This document shows positions 8,756 through 16,522 of a stretch of 64,000 bases of DNA, piece by piece (the stretch's first letter is position 1; the number at the start of each line of letters is the position of its first letter). Location: NCBI GenBank assembly GCA_963756365.1, contig CAVWNF010000003.1, positions 2,294,001 through 2,358,000 of the forward strand. Direction: 5' to 3'. Made by a program: the position numbers and the translations under genes. The notes below the pieces were generated by a model, which saw nothing but the letters and a program-made list of their open reading frames with translations, was not told where the DNA came from and searched no databases. The DNA comes from WHTI01 sp963756365 (GTDB lineage Bacteria; Actinomycetota; CADDZG01; WHSQ01).

Positions 8756-10192
8756 TCACGTGCGCGGAGTGACGGTCTTCACCTGTGTCGGCCGACCGGG
8801 CGTGCCGCCTGGTGCCGACGTGTACTCCGGCACCCCGACGCACGTGAAAAGAAGGCCGTCCAGCGGCTCGCCGAGTAGTTCGGCGATCTCGCTGTCGAGG
8901 AATGTCATCCCCGAGGCACTCGCTCCGAGGCTGTAGGCGAGCAGGTGGAGGCGGCCCTCCACCAGTCCTGCGGCCAGTTGAGCATCCCGGTAGCCACGAT
9001 CGTCGAGACCTCCGACGTTGGTAGCGGAGATGACCACGAACGCCGCATCCCGCGCTAGTCCCTGCTCCAGGGAGATCCGGTACAGGTCCTCCCTCATGGA
9101 TCCGGATCTGATCGGGTGCCCGAGGTCCGGCCATCGGTAGAGGCCGGGCTCGATGTCCGAAACGTCGTGGACGACCACCCAGTGAGGGACGTCGATCCCT
9201 CGCATGGCGATGGTCATCGCCGTGTCCAACAGCGCTGCCGAGAGGCCACTGCTTGGATCCATCCGTCGTTGCGATCCGCGCGTGAGGATGACTTCCTCGA
9301 CCGCCTTGGTTCCCTCGAGCTCGACGCGCGCGGGGGGCCCGGGTGACCACGGAGCGCCGAGGCTGTCTCCGTCGCCAGCGCGCTGAGCCTCGGTCACAAG
9401 CGGGAACTCGAGCGGGTCCGCATCGATCTCTCCCGCCTCGGCAGCCCGAGAACCTTCCACTGCCGGATCGCCAGCCCTCAGCGTGACCAGGGCGACCGGC
9501 CACTCGTGGACACCATCGGCTCCCACCATGCGTTCCACGCTCCGGTCCGGGAACGTCGTGTACAGCGCCCCTCCGAGACCCGCCGAATCGGCCAGCGCGA
9601 GCGTCTGCGACAACATCGTGCCCGCGTCCCAATAGATGTGACGGAAGCCTCGCTCTCGATATCGCCATCCGGTGCGCCACGGAACTCCGGTCACCACCAG
9701 CGTCGGGCTCCCGGAGACCGGCGGGGGTGCGATCGTGACGAGGGCGTGATCGAGCGGGTGGTACCAGTGCACCCCGGGAGGCAGCGATCCGCCCTCGGGG
9801 ACCGCGACGTACACCTCGAGAGGGAACCGGCCGCCCGCGGAGCCCGACGCCCGGAACAGGAACTCGCCGAACGGGCGCTCCGTCTTTCGAACAACCCCGG
9901 CGGACAGGAAGAGGAGACGAGCGAGGTGGGCGAGATCTGGTTCTGAGTGATCGGGCTGCAGGGCGCCGGCCAGCACCCGGACCGCGTCGCCCTCTGTTGA
10001 GGGCAACTCGGAGGGAAGTTCGATCCTCGGAAGGTTCTCGTCGTAGCGCTTGTAGAACCACGGGAGACGGGCGAGGTCGTTGGTGACGAGGTCCTGGACG
10101 ATGCGCTGGTCGTCGAGCGGCTCATCCCACTCACGGCCCGGTTCGTAAGAAGTGAGGCGGTGCAAGGTCTGGCTCGGCGTGTCCACGGGCAA
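8756..10192 (-). CDS. SagB/ThcOx-type dehydrogenase with two nitroreductase domains
   Basis: A 478-residue FMN-dependent oxidoreductase-like protein. The N-terminal half holds LLFLSAGVVRKTERPFGEFLFRASGSAGGRFPLEVYV, the hallmark of SagB-type nitroreductase domains: an S-x-G-x-x-R stretch and a R-x-S-x-S-x-G-x-x-x-P-x-E block. It continues to H-W-Y-H-P-L-D-H-A-L and GGALYTTFPD. A second, more divergent nitroreductase-like half starts around residue 300 (ILTRGSQRRMDPSSGLSAALLDTAM) and ends with LLAYSLGASASGMTFLDSEIAELLG. SagB proteins oxidise azolines in RiPP toxins, but stand-alone versions are common and of unknown role. No cyclodehydratase or precursor peptide gene is adjacent. The gene is divergent from an ABC exporter. 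Confidence 0.8.
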   Translation of the reverse strand: MPVDTPSQTLHRLTSYEPGREWDEPLDDQRIVQDLVTNDLARLPWFYKRYDENLPRIELPSELPSTEGDAVRVLAGALQPDHSEPDLAHLARLLFLSAGVVRKTERPFGEFLFRASGSAGGRFPLEVYVAVPEGGSLPPGVHWYHPLDHALVTIAPPPVSGSPTLVVTGVPWRTGWRYRERGFRHIYWDAGTMLSQTLALADSAGLGGALYTTFPDRSVERMVGADGVHEWPVALVTLRAGDPAVEGSRAAEAGEIDADPLEFPLVTEAQRAGDGDSLGAPWSPGPPARVELEGTKAVEEVILTRGSQRRMDPSSGLSAALLDTAMTIAMRGIDVPHWVVVHDVSDIEPGLYRWPDLGHPIRSGSMREDLYRISLEQGLARDAAFVVISATNVGGLDDRGYRDAQLAAGLVEGRLHLLAYSLGASASGMTFLDSEIAELLGEPLDGLLFTCVGVPEYTSAPGGTPGRPTQVKTVTPRT

Positions 10193-10221
10193 TCAGCCTC
10201 GCACGAACGGGCTGGCTCCCT

Positions 10222-10239
10222 GTGTCGGGACCCCGACAC
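10222..10239. promoter_or_regulatory. Perfect 8-bp inverted repeat between SagB-like gene and ABC operon
   Basis: GTGTCGGG and CCCGACAC are separated by 2 nt, inside the short divergent intergenic region (10193-10263). It lies 25 nt before the ABC ATPase start. It could be an operator shared by both transcription units or a hairpin in the leader. Confidence 0.4.
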
Positions 10240-10263
10240 CCGGGAACCTCCCCTGGTGAGTCA

Positions 10264-11097
10264 ATGGAACGTATGACTCCACCAGAGATCCCTGCTGGCG
10301 TTCCGGCGCTCGAGGTCCACGATCTGACCAAGCGCTTTCGCAAGCACGAGCGAAAGCGCCGGTTCGGGCCGCGGCTGATGAGCACCGCGCTCGATCGCGT
10401 CTCGTTCACGGTCGCGCGAGGCGAGTGCATCGCGATCCTCGGTCAGAACGGTTCAGGGAAGTCGACTTTGATCCGGTTGCTATCGACGTTGCTCTTGCAT
10501 GACGGAGGCAGCGCCAGGATCTTCGGGCACGACGTGTTCGAGGATCCACGCAGCATCCGGCGGATGGTCAACCGAGTATCGGTCGAAGCATCCTTCTTCA
10601 AGAAGATGTCGGCGCGCGAGAACCTGAGCTATGCAGCTCGCTTCTATGGGATCACCGCACAGAGATCGCGCACGATGATTCCGGAGATACTCGGTCGTGT
10701 TGGCTTTCCGGCCGATCGGGCCAATGAATCGATGGAACACCTGAGCCGCGGGATGCAGCAGAAGGTCGCCCTCGCCCGCGCTCTTTTGACAAGCCCGATA
10801 CTCCTGCTCCTGGACGAGCCAACGACAGGGCTCGATCCTCGCTCCAAGGTTGAGGTTCAGGAGTTCATCTCTGAAGTCAGGCGCGAGCACGACGCAACTA
10901 TCGTGCTGTGCACCCACGACATGACCGAGGCCGACCGCCTCGCCGATCGGGTCGGGATCCTCGACAACGGGCGTCTACTCATGCTCGAACCTCCGGACCA
11001 ACTCAAGGCGCGGTTCGGCGTCTCGACCCTCGAGGATGCATTCTTCGCTGCCACTGGTAAGGATTTCGCCGCGGAAGAGACGGTCGAGGTCGGCTGA
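10264..11097 (+). CDS. ABC transporter ATP-binding protein
   Basis: A 277-residue ATPase. Walker A GQNGSGKST, signature HLSRGMQQK, Walker B LLLLDEPTTGLDP and switch VLCTHDMTEA are all intact. The N-terminal insertion after LTKRF (a basic KHERKRRFGPR stretch) is like that of polysaccharide or ABC-2 drug exporter ATPases. ATG at 10264 has GGTGAG a few bases upstream and is preferred to a GTG at 10222 that lies in an inverted repeat. The stop overlaps the permease start by one base (TGATG), showing a two-gene operon. Confidence 0.88.
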   Translation: MERMTPPEIPAGVPALEVHDLTKRFRKHERKRRFGPRLMSTALDRVSFTVARGECIAILGQNGSGKSTLIRLLSTLLLHDGGSARIFGHDVFEDPRSIRRMVNRVSVEASFFKKMSARENLSYAARFYGITAQRSRTMIPEILGRVGFPADRANESMEHLSRGMQQKVALARALLTSPILLLLDEPTTGLDPRSKVEVQEFISEVRREHDATIVLCTHDMTEADRLADRVGILDNGRLLMLEPPDQLKARFGVSTLEDAFFAATGKDFAAEETVEVG

Positions 11098-11927
11098 TGG
11101 AAGCGGCCTCTACGATGCGAGCACAGCTCATCGGCCTATCTGGTGTCGTCGAGCGGAACATCTACTTGACCAGGCGCTACGCGCTCTGGGAGGTCGCCTT
11201 CTTCCTGTGGACGGTGGCCAACACACTCACGATCGTGTTCATCGCCAAAGGGATCGAAGCGTCCGGGGGCACGATCGACGTGAACCGCCAGGCCACCATC
11301 TTGCTGATCGGTGGCGTGATCTGGTCGTACCTCGGGATCATCTTCGAGATCCTCACCGAAACGGTCGCCTGGGAACGATGGGAGGGGACCATCGAATACA
11401 CGTTCATGGCTCCCCTATCGCGGGTCGTCCATCTCGGCGGGATGGGAGTGTTCGCAGTCATCTACGGAGTGATCCGCTCGGCCGCCTTGTTCGTGGTGGT
11501 CGCGTTGTTCTTCAGCCTGACGATGCCAGAGGCGAACTTCGTTGCCGCGATGGTCGTCCTTGCCGTCTCGTCGATCTCGTTCATGGGGCTCGGCATGATG
11601 ACTGCCGTGCTCCCATTGATCTCTCCCGAGAAGGGCGCCCAGTTGGGCTTCATCGCCCAAGGACTGCTGCTCGTCGTCTCCGGCATCTATTACCCGGTCA
11701 GCGTGCTGCCCGGTCCCATGCAGTTCCTCGCGAACTTCTCCCCCGCGACCTACGCGCTCGATGGGATCCGAGAGGCGATCCTCGAGGGCACCGGGGTCGG
11801 GGGTCTGTGGGACGAACTCATCCCGTTGTTCCTTATCGGCGTGATCTCGATCCCCGTCGGGATGTGGGTCTTCTCGGTCGGCGAGCGTTACGCGAAGCAA
11901 CACGGAAAGCTCAAGCGCTCCGGCTGA
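11097..11927 (+). CDS. ABC-2 type transporter permease
   Basis: A 276-residue membrane protein with six predicted transmembrane segments. The first is around LWEVAFFLWTVANTLTIVFIA, and the last ends at LFLIGVISIPVGMWVFSVGER. The block YYPVSVLPGPMQFLANFSPATYALDGIREAIL is the typical ABC-2 C-terminal signature region. It is coupled to the ATPase immediately upstream. Together they probably export a lipid-linked or drug-like molecule; nothing in the sequence names it. Confidence 0.85.
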   Translation: MEAASTMRAQLIGLSGVVERNIYLTRRYALWEVAFFLWTVANTLTIVFIAKGIEASGGTIDVNRQATILLIGGVIWSYLGIIFEILTETVAWERWEGTIEYTFMAPLSRVVHLGGMGVFAVIYGVIRSAALFVVVALFFSLTMPEANFVAAMVVLAVSSISFMGLGMMTAVLPLISPEKGAQLGFIAQGLLLVVSGIYYPVSVLPGPMQFLANFSPATYALDGIREAILEGTGVGGLWDELIPLFLIGVISIPVGMWVFSVGERYAKQHGKLKRSG

Positions 11928-11957
11928 CGCAGCAGAACAAGCCGGAGAACTGACATC

Positions 11958-12620
11958 ATGGCGACCATGACGCCTCCCGCACCCGAGGAACTCCTCGCCG
12001 AACTCGCCGACGGCACGAAGGTGGCCTTCCGGGTCCTGCGACCCGGGGACAGAGAAACGATCAAGCGGGGGTTCGGCGAGCTGTCCGACGAGTCGCGTTA
12101 CCGCAGGTTCTTCCAACGGATCGACCGGCTGAGCGAGAAGCAGCTCTCCTACCTCACCGAGATCGACTACGAGGATCACTTCGCCTGGATCGCTCACCTG
12201 CCGGATGAGGGTGGTCGGGGCGTCGGGGTCGCCCGGTGGGTGCGAGCGAAGGACGAACCTACGGTCGCCGAAGCCGCCGTCACGGTCATCGATCCGTTCC
12301 ACAACAAGGGGATCGGGAGCACGCTGCTTAGGTTGGCGACCGTATCGGCGGTCGAACGGGGGATCCGTTTCTTCCGTGCATGGACCCTGGGAGGGAATCA
12401 GCCGATGATCGAGATCCTGATGAACCTCGGAGCGCAGCCGGGTCGCTGGGAGCAAGGCGTCCAAGAGATCATGGTCCCGCTCCCCGAAACGGTCTCCGGT
12501 GTCGGCGAGAGCCCCGCGCCGCTCATCCTCAAGGCGGTCGCAGACGGGAGGCTCCACGGCGAAGCGTCACCGGGCGAGATCGCTCGGATGCGATTCATCC
12601 CTCACCCTTCGCCCGAGTAG
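11958..12620 (+). CDS. GNAT-family N-acetyltransferase
   Basis: A 220-residue protein whose first 165 residues are a GNAT domain. FRVLRPGDRETI and SDESRYRRFF resemble the acetyltransferases fused to or next to acyl-CoA synthetases. The acetyl-CoA loop is V-x-D-x-x-x-x-x-G-I-G-S-x-L-L (VIDPFHNKGIGSTLL). A C-terminal 50-residue tail has no recognised motif. Substrate unknown. It lies 30 nt after the ABC permease on the same strand and may be cotranscribed. Its 3' end overlaps the convergent winged-helix gene by 19 nt. Confidence 0.8.
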   Translation: MATMTPPAPEELLAELADGTKVAFRVLRPGDRETIKRGFGELSDESRYRRFFQRIDRLSEKQLSYLTEIDYEDHFAWIAHLPDEGGRGVGVARWVRAKDEPTVAEAAVTVIDPFHNKGIGSTLLRLATVSAVERGIRFFRAWTLGGNQPMIEILMNLGAQPGRWEQGVQEIMVPLPETVSGVGESPAPLILKAVADGRLHGEASPGEIARMRFIPHPSPE

Positions 12621-12913
12621 CCAGCCCTCATCTCGTCGAGCTTCTTCCAATGTTTGTCGAGCGCGGTGCGCCCCGCCCTCGTCAATGACGCTGAGGTGTT
12701 CGGCTTCTTCCCGACGAACTTCTTGTCGATAGTGATCAACCCGGCCTCCTCGAGCTTCGACATGTGACTGGAGAGGTTCCCCTTCGTGAGTCCTGTCACC
12801 CGGCCGAGGAAGGTGAAGTCCGCCGACTTCACCGATCCCAGCACGGTCATGATCGAGAGGCGCGCCGGCTCGTGGATCAGCCGATCGAGTTCGGGTAGTT
12901 CCTCACTCGCCAT
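12602..12913 (-). CDS. Winged-helix transcriptional regulator (MarR/ArsR-like)
   Basis: A 103-residue single-domain DNA-binding protein. Helix-turn-helix FLGRVTGLTKGNLSSHMSKLEEAGLI is followed by a wing (IDKKFVGKKPNTSASLTRAGR) and a C-terminal dimerisation helix. It begins 11 nt inside the end of the upstream membrane-protein gene, so the two are cotranscribed. A pair of identical sites lies in front of that operon, consistent with autoregulation. There are no metal-binding cysteines, so the inducer is unlikely to be a thiolate-bound metal. Confidence 0.82.
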   Translation of the reverse strand: MASEELPELDRLIHEPARLSIMTVLGSVKSADFTFLGRVTGLTKGNLSSHMSKLEEAGLITIDKKFVGKKPNTSASLTRAGRTALDKHWKKLDEMRAGYSGEG

Positions 12914-13508
12914 CGGGCGTCCTCAGCTCCTTCAGTCGACCGACGAGATGCGCGTGGTCGAGAACCCCGGTGATCACGTACCCGGCCCCGATCGTGATGA
13001 GCATCCACATGAGGATGTCGTCGCCGGGCTCGGTCCACCCGAGCGCCGGGCTCACGGCCACCACGGTCGTCGCTGCGGCGACGATCCAGTGATACGGACG
13101 GACCCCGACCGCGTACCTCCAGTAGGCGAGCGACAGCAGCACGAAAACGAAACCGAAGAGACTCACCTCGAGTTCGAGCGAGAGGTCCAGGACGGTCGCA
13201 GCCAGAAGGAGAACGACAAAGACCGAGTTCACAACCAGGTCCTTACGATTCCGGTCCTCGGACATCGTCACCTTGCCGAAGCGGCTCTCGTAGTAGCGAC
13301 TGATCGCGACCCCAGCGACACTAAGAAGGACGGCAAGGACCGCCGCGACGATGAACACGACCGGGTTCGCTCCGGAACCGGCCGGCGACCAGCGCGGCGC
13401 GGTCACCACCCCGATCCCCGCGATCCACAGGCCGACCGGAACCAGCTTCAACCCCTGTAGGTAGGGGTAGCGCTGCGACAACTCCCTCACGTGCTCGACG
13501 GCTCCCAT
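12903..13508 (-). CDS. Multi-pass membrane protein, partner of winged-helix regulator
   Basis: A 201-residue protein with about six hydrophobic helices in two groups: residues ~25-70 and ~98-185. A charged cytoplasmic loop containing SRYYESRFGKV lies between them. The ATG at 13508 is fixed by an excellent ribosome binding site (GGAGGAG six bases upstream), which excludes the upstream alternatives. The gene overlaps the regulator downstream of it. The pairing of a small membrane protein with a one-domain winged-helix repressor is common in actinobacteria; its function is not known to me. Confidence 0.68.
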   Translation of the reverse strand: MGAVEHVRELSQRYPYLQGLKLVPVGLWIAGIGVVTAPRWSPAGSGANPVVFIVAAVLAVLLSVAGVAISRYYESRFGKVTMSEDRNRKDLVVNSVFVVLLLAATVLDLSLELEVSLFGFVFVLLSLAYWRYAVGVRPYHWIVAAATTVVAVSPALGWTEPGDDILMWMLITIGAGYVITGVLDHAHLVGRLKELRTPDGE

Positions 13509-13522
13509 GCTCTCCTCCACTC

Positions 13523-13578
13523 TCAACTAGTTTGCAGCGCAAACCTACGCCTTGCGCAGGCGGCTGTCAACTAGTTTG
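13523..13578. promoter_or_regulatory. Twin candidate operator sites before membrane protein/regulator operon
   Basis: The 12-mer TCAACTAGTTTG occurs at 13523-13534 and again, identically, at 13567-13578, 44 nt apart (about four helical turns). Its centre AACTAGTT is a palindrome. The first copy runs into another perfect inverted repeat, GTTTGC-AGC-GCAAAC at 13530-13544. Two phased copies just upstream of an operon that encodes its own winged-helix protein suggest binding sites for that protein. Confidence 0.5.
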
Positions 13579-13688
13579 TGCGACAGACCAGCGCGGTCGA
13601 TCTACGAGCAGGAGCGGTTGGTCCCGGTTGCGGGAGGATCGATCTTGCGCTGCTGCTCGCAGGCCAGGAAGGCTGCTTGAGCTCAGAA

Positions 13689-13710
13689 GCGGATCGTCTC
13701 GACGATCCGC
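13689..13710 (-). terminator. Hairpin terminator after tRNA-Asp
   Basis: A perfect 10-bp inverted repeat GCGGATCGTC/GACGATCCGC with a 2-nt centre, 17 nt beyond the 3' end of tRNA-Asp on the minus strand. There is no clear T-tract. Confidence 0.6.
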
Positions 13711-13727
13711 AGAACAGGATGCGTGAG

Positions 13728-13802
13728 CGCCCCAGACCGGATTTGAACCGGCGACCTTCTCCTTGACAGGGAGATGAGCACTCCTAGCTGCTCCACTGGG
13801 GC
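13728..13802 (-). tRNA. tRNA-Asp (anticodon GUC)
   Basis: Read on the minus strand, acceptor GCCCCAG pairs with CTGGGGC and is followed by discriminator G, as expected for Asp. Anticodon stem TCTCC/GGAGA carries loop CTGTCAA, giving GTC. The T loop is TTCAAAT. CCA is not encoded. It is divergent from tRNA-Phe. Confidence 0.93.
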
Positions 13803-13872
13803 ACGGACTGGAAAAGGTAACACCATGCCCGGCTATTGCTATCCTGTCGCAACTCGTACCCTAAGGGTCCTC

Positions 13873-13945
13873 GGCGAGGTAGCTCAGTAGGTAGAGCACA
13901 CGACTGAAAATCGTGGTGTCGGCAGTTCGATTCTGCCCCTCGCCA
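13873..13945 (+). tRNA. tRNA-Phe (anticodon GAA)
   Basis: Acceptor GGCGAGG pairs with CCTCGCC, discriminator A. The D arm is GCTC/GAGC. Anticodon stem ACGA/TCGT has loop CTGAAAA, giving GAA. T stem GGCAG/CTGCC carries TTCGATT. CCA is not encoded. A terminator hairpin follows within 7 nt. Confidence 0.95.
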
Positions 13946-13951
13946 CAAACA

Positions 13952-13980
13952 AGAACGGACGCCCAGAGGGCGTCCGTTCT
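13952..13980 (+). terminator. Hairpin terminator after tRNA-Phe
   Basis: A perfect 13-bp inverted repeat, AGAACGGACGCCC and GGGCGTCCGTTCT, with a 3-nt loop. It sits between tRNA-Phe and the 3' end of the convergent bldC-like gene, so it may serve both. Confidence 0.75.
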
Positions 13981-14057
13981 ATCGCCTAGCACGACCGGAG
14001 TCGTGATCCCCACTCTTGTCCTCGGATCCGAAGATCTCGAGGGTCCCCAGGGTTTGG

Positions 14058-14252
14058 TTACGCGTCTTGCTGTTCTGCGCCTTCGAGGAAACGCTGGACC
14101 TCGTCCGCGCGGTAACGGCGGTGGCCGCCGAGCGTACGGATCGACGACAGCTTGCCTGCCTTCGCCCAACGAGTCACGGTCTTCGGATCGACCCGGAAGA
14201 GAGCCGCTACCTCGGCCGGCGTAAGAAGCGCATCGTCCTTCTGCGACTTCAT
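14058..14252 (-). CDS. bldC: BldC-type MerR-like transcriptional regulator
   Basis: A 64-residue protein made of one winged-helix domain: LLTPAEVAALFRVDPKTVTRWAKAGKL, then SIRTLGGHRRYR. This is nearly identical to Streptomyces BldC, a small developmental regulator that binds DNA head-to-tail as asymmetric arrays. The ATG at 14252 is preferred to one at 14264 because GGAGG sits six bases before it and overlaps the earlier ATG. It is a single gene flanked by a terminator. In non-sporulating actinobacteria its target genes are largely unknown. Confidence 0.9.
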   Translation of the reverse strand: MKSQKDDALLTPAEVAALFRVDPKTVTRWAKAGKLSSIRTLGGHRRYRADEVQRFLEGAEQQDA

Positions 14253-14452
14253 CCTTGCCTCCATTTCCCAACTGTCGGAACTGCTTCACGAAAGACGTCC
14301 GCCGTGACCGGTGGGCCGAAACGGACTTTTCTTCCCCAAAGGCATCATCGGATGAAGCGGGCAGAAGCGATATGGCCCCAGAGGACCATTTCGACCGATT
14401 GAGGACTACCGCTCGCATAGCCCGGACGTACTAGTCCAAATGCCTATGTAGG

Positions 14453-14466
14453 GGGCGAAACCGCCC
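14453..14466 (-). terminator. Short GC hairpin downstream of the 14508-15302 gene
   Basis: GGGCG/CGCCC with an AAAC loop (plus-strand reading), about 40 nt past the stop of the minus-strand gene. The rest of the 14253-14507 interval shows no gene; it must hold the bldC promoter. Confidence 0.4.
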
Positions 14467-14507
14467 AAGTGGAACAGCAAAGCAGGCAAAGGGTGCCCGG
14501 AGCGCGT

Positions 14508-15302
14508 CTAGTTGACGACCTCTCGAGCGCGCATCCCGGTCCACTTGTCCGAGAGAACGCTGAACATCTTCGAGGCGCGTTCCAGATCGCCCGCGGCCAG
14601 CGAGTCGAGGCACGTCCAGACCTCCGCGACTGACTGATCGTCGGCCAGCTCGGTTGCATCGAACATCTGCGCCACCGAGCCATAGTCGAGTTCGAGAAGT
14701 CCGTCTTCGGGGAAATCGTGGAGCCACTCCAGCAGTTCTTTCACGGCCGAGGTGATCCCGTCATCTATCCAGGCACCTTCGAGGATGGTGAGCGCCCGAC
14801 CCAGCCGCGCAGTGCCGTTAGCCAATGAGGTCTCATAGCGCACCCGCAAACCGCTGGAGTCTTCGGTTAGCAGCCTCTCGGAGGGGTCGAAGGCTGAGAA
14901 CCACCGGAGCGGTACATGCCAGTTGGCGTGAAGGATGTGAGAGCGAACCTCTGGCTCCTCTTCACCCATGCGCTCTAGCTCATCGGCAGCCCGGCGGGCC
15001 TCGCTCTCGGGTACGAACGCATCGGCGACCTCATCGGGAAGGCTTCCCCGGAACGCGAGCATCCCGGCGAGCATCCGCAGGCGGGTGCGCCACGGGCACA
15101 CGAGCGTGACGCCATCCACCTCTCGGACGAGCGCCCCTTCGGTCACCTGGCCAACCCCGGCCAGAGATGATGCGAGAAGCCAGCCACGACCGGCGGCGGG
15201 ATCAGGATCCTGATCCGAAGGAGCGTTCATGAGCCTCTCCCGGTCCCCCGTGGGGAACGAGGAGATCGGCTGGTAGACCCTCAGGTACGCGGTACTCGTC
15301 AC
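14508..15302 (-). CDS. Conserved hypothetical protein
   Basis: A 264-residue soluble protein beginning TSTAYLRVYQPISSFPTGDRERL, a start I associate with a conserved actinobacterial family of unknown function. GTG at 15302 was chosen because the conserved start follows it and GGGGA lies directly upstream. A central block WHVPLRWFSAFDPSERLL and a tryptophan- and acid-rich C-terminal half (ELLEWLHDFPEDGLLELDYG) are notable. It has no cofactor or metal motif, no signal peptide and no membrane segment. It is divergent from the leucine dehydrogenase gene. Confidence 0.6.
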   Translation of the reverse strand: MTSTAYLRVYQPISSFPTGDRERLMNAPSDQDPDPAAGRGWLLASSLAGVGQVTEGALVREVDGVTLVCPWRTRLRMLAGMLAFRGSLPDEVADAFVPESEARRAADELERMGEEEPEVRSHILHANWHVPLRWFSAFDPSERLLTEDSSGLRVRYETSLANGTARLGRALTILEGAWIDDGITSAVKELLEWLHDFPEDGLLELDYGSVAQMFDATELADDQSVAEVWTCLDSLAAGDLERASKMFSVLSDKWTGMRAREVVN

Positions 15303-15420
15303 ATCCCCATAGTAGTGGCGGCCTCCCCCAAGTTCTGGACATGAGGCCAGGTGCGCCGACGCGTTACCATCGTGGCCCGGGTTCAACGACTATCTCAACG
15401 AGGGGAAGCGAACCAACCAC

Positions 15421-16509
15421 ATGGGAGTTTTCGACCACGTCAAAGGCGACGGGTACGAGCAGATCGTCTACTGCACCGACGACCCCTCGGGCCTACGAGC
15501 CATCATCGCGATCCATTCCACCGCCCTCGGTCCTGCCCTGGGTGGGACCCGTTTCTACGCCTACGAGAACGAGGAAGAGGCGCTCGTTGATGTCCTCCGC
15601 CTCGCCCGAGGGATGACCTACAAGGCTGCGGCGGCGGGCCTCGACCTCGGCGGCGGTAAAGCCGTGATCATCGGCGACCCGCGCCGGGTCAAGTCCGAGG
15701 AACTCCTTCGCGCCTACGGGCGATTCGTAGACAGCCTCGGGGGCCGCTACATAACTGCAGAAGACGTCGGCACGGAACTCGCAGACATGGACATCGTCAA
15801 GCGCGAGACGCGCTGGGTAACTGGCTGTTCCAAGACCTACGGCGGTTCCGGTGATCCGTCCCCGGTGACCGCATGGGGAGTCGTACAAGGGATGAAGGCA
15901 TGTGTCCTCGAGGAGTTCGGCGACGCGTCTCTGAAGGATCGGACCGTCGCCCTCCAGGGCGTCGGCAAGGTCGGACACGCTCTGTGCGGCTATCTCGTCG
16001 AAGAGGGCGCCAAGGTCACGATCGCCGACATCGACGTGGACAACCTCGGTCGAGCAGTGGGTGATTTCGGCGTTGAGACGATGGCGCTCGCCGATATCCA
16101 CAAAGCAGAAGCCGACATCTTCGCCCCCTGCGCCCTCGGAGGGATCATCAACGACGACACGATCTCCGAGTTGAACTGCAAGATCATCGCCGGCTCGGCC
16201 AACAACCAGCTTGCAACCGAAGCACACGGCGAGAAGCTCAGGGGCCTCGGGATCCTTTACGCGCCGGACTTCGTGATCAATGCAGGCGGCCTGATCAATG
16301 TCGAGGACGAACTGCGCGGTTACGACCGCGAGCGGGCGATGCAGAAGGTCGAAGGCATCTTCCGTGGCCTCCAGATGATCTTCGCGATGGCGCGAGAGCA
16401 AAACATCTCGACCGCGAAGGCAGCCATCGAACACGCACAGGATCGCATCCGCAAGATCAGTCGGATCAGGTTGGTTAGGACCACCGCGTACGGACCGGAC
16501 AACTATTGA
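15421..16509 (+). CDS. ldh: Leucine dehydrogenase (Glu/Leu/Phe/Val dehydrogenase family)
   Basis: A 362-residue NAD-dependent enzyme that deaminates branched-chain amino acids to 2-oxoacids. The catalytic lysine lies in DLGGGKAVI. The substrate region includes ALGGTRFYAY and TAEDVGT. The Rossmann nucleotide-binding loop is ALQGVGKVGHAL with acidic IADID after it. The C-terminal block is VINAGGLINVEDE. Length and motifs match leucine or valine dehydrogenases rather than glutamate dehydrogenase. It lies 13 nt before E1-alpha of a 2-oxoacid dehydrogenase, which would use its products, so the operon appears to degrade Leu, Ile and Val to acyl-CoA or supply branched fatty-acid primers. Confidence 0.9.
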   Translation: MGVFDHVKGDGYEQIVYCTDDPSGLRAIIAIHSTALGPALGGTRFYAYENEEEALVDVLRLARGMTYKAAAAGLDLGGGKAVIIGDPRRVKSEELLRAYGRFVDSLGGRYITAEDVGTELADMDIVKRETRWVTGCSKTYGGSGDPSPVTAWGVVQGMKACVLEEFGDASLKDRTVALQGVGKVGHALCGYLVEEGAKVTIADIDVDNLGRAVGDFGVETMALADIHKAEADIFAPCALGGIINDDTISELNCKIIAGSANNQLATEAHGEKLRGLGILYAPDFVINAGGLINVEDELRGYDRERAMQKVEGIFRGLQMIFAMAREQNISTAKAAIEHAQDRIRKISRIRLVRTTAYGPDNY

Positions 16510-16522
16510 TGACGACTACCTG

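Noticed and set aside
8756..11927. A RiPP (thiazole/oxazole peptide) gene cluster
   Set aside because: Only a SagB-type enzyme and an ABC exporter are present. No YcaO protein, no SagC-type partner and no precursor peptide in the 71-nt gap.
13728..13945. An integration (att) site at the tRNA-Asp/tRNA-Phe pair
   Set aside because: There is no integrase, and no repeat of either tRNA 3' end was noticed within the window.
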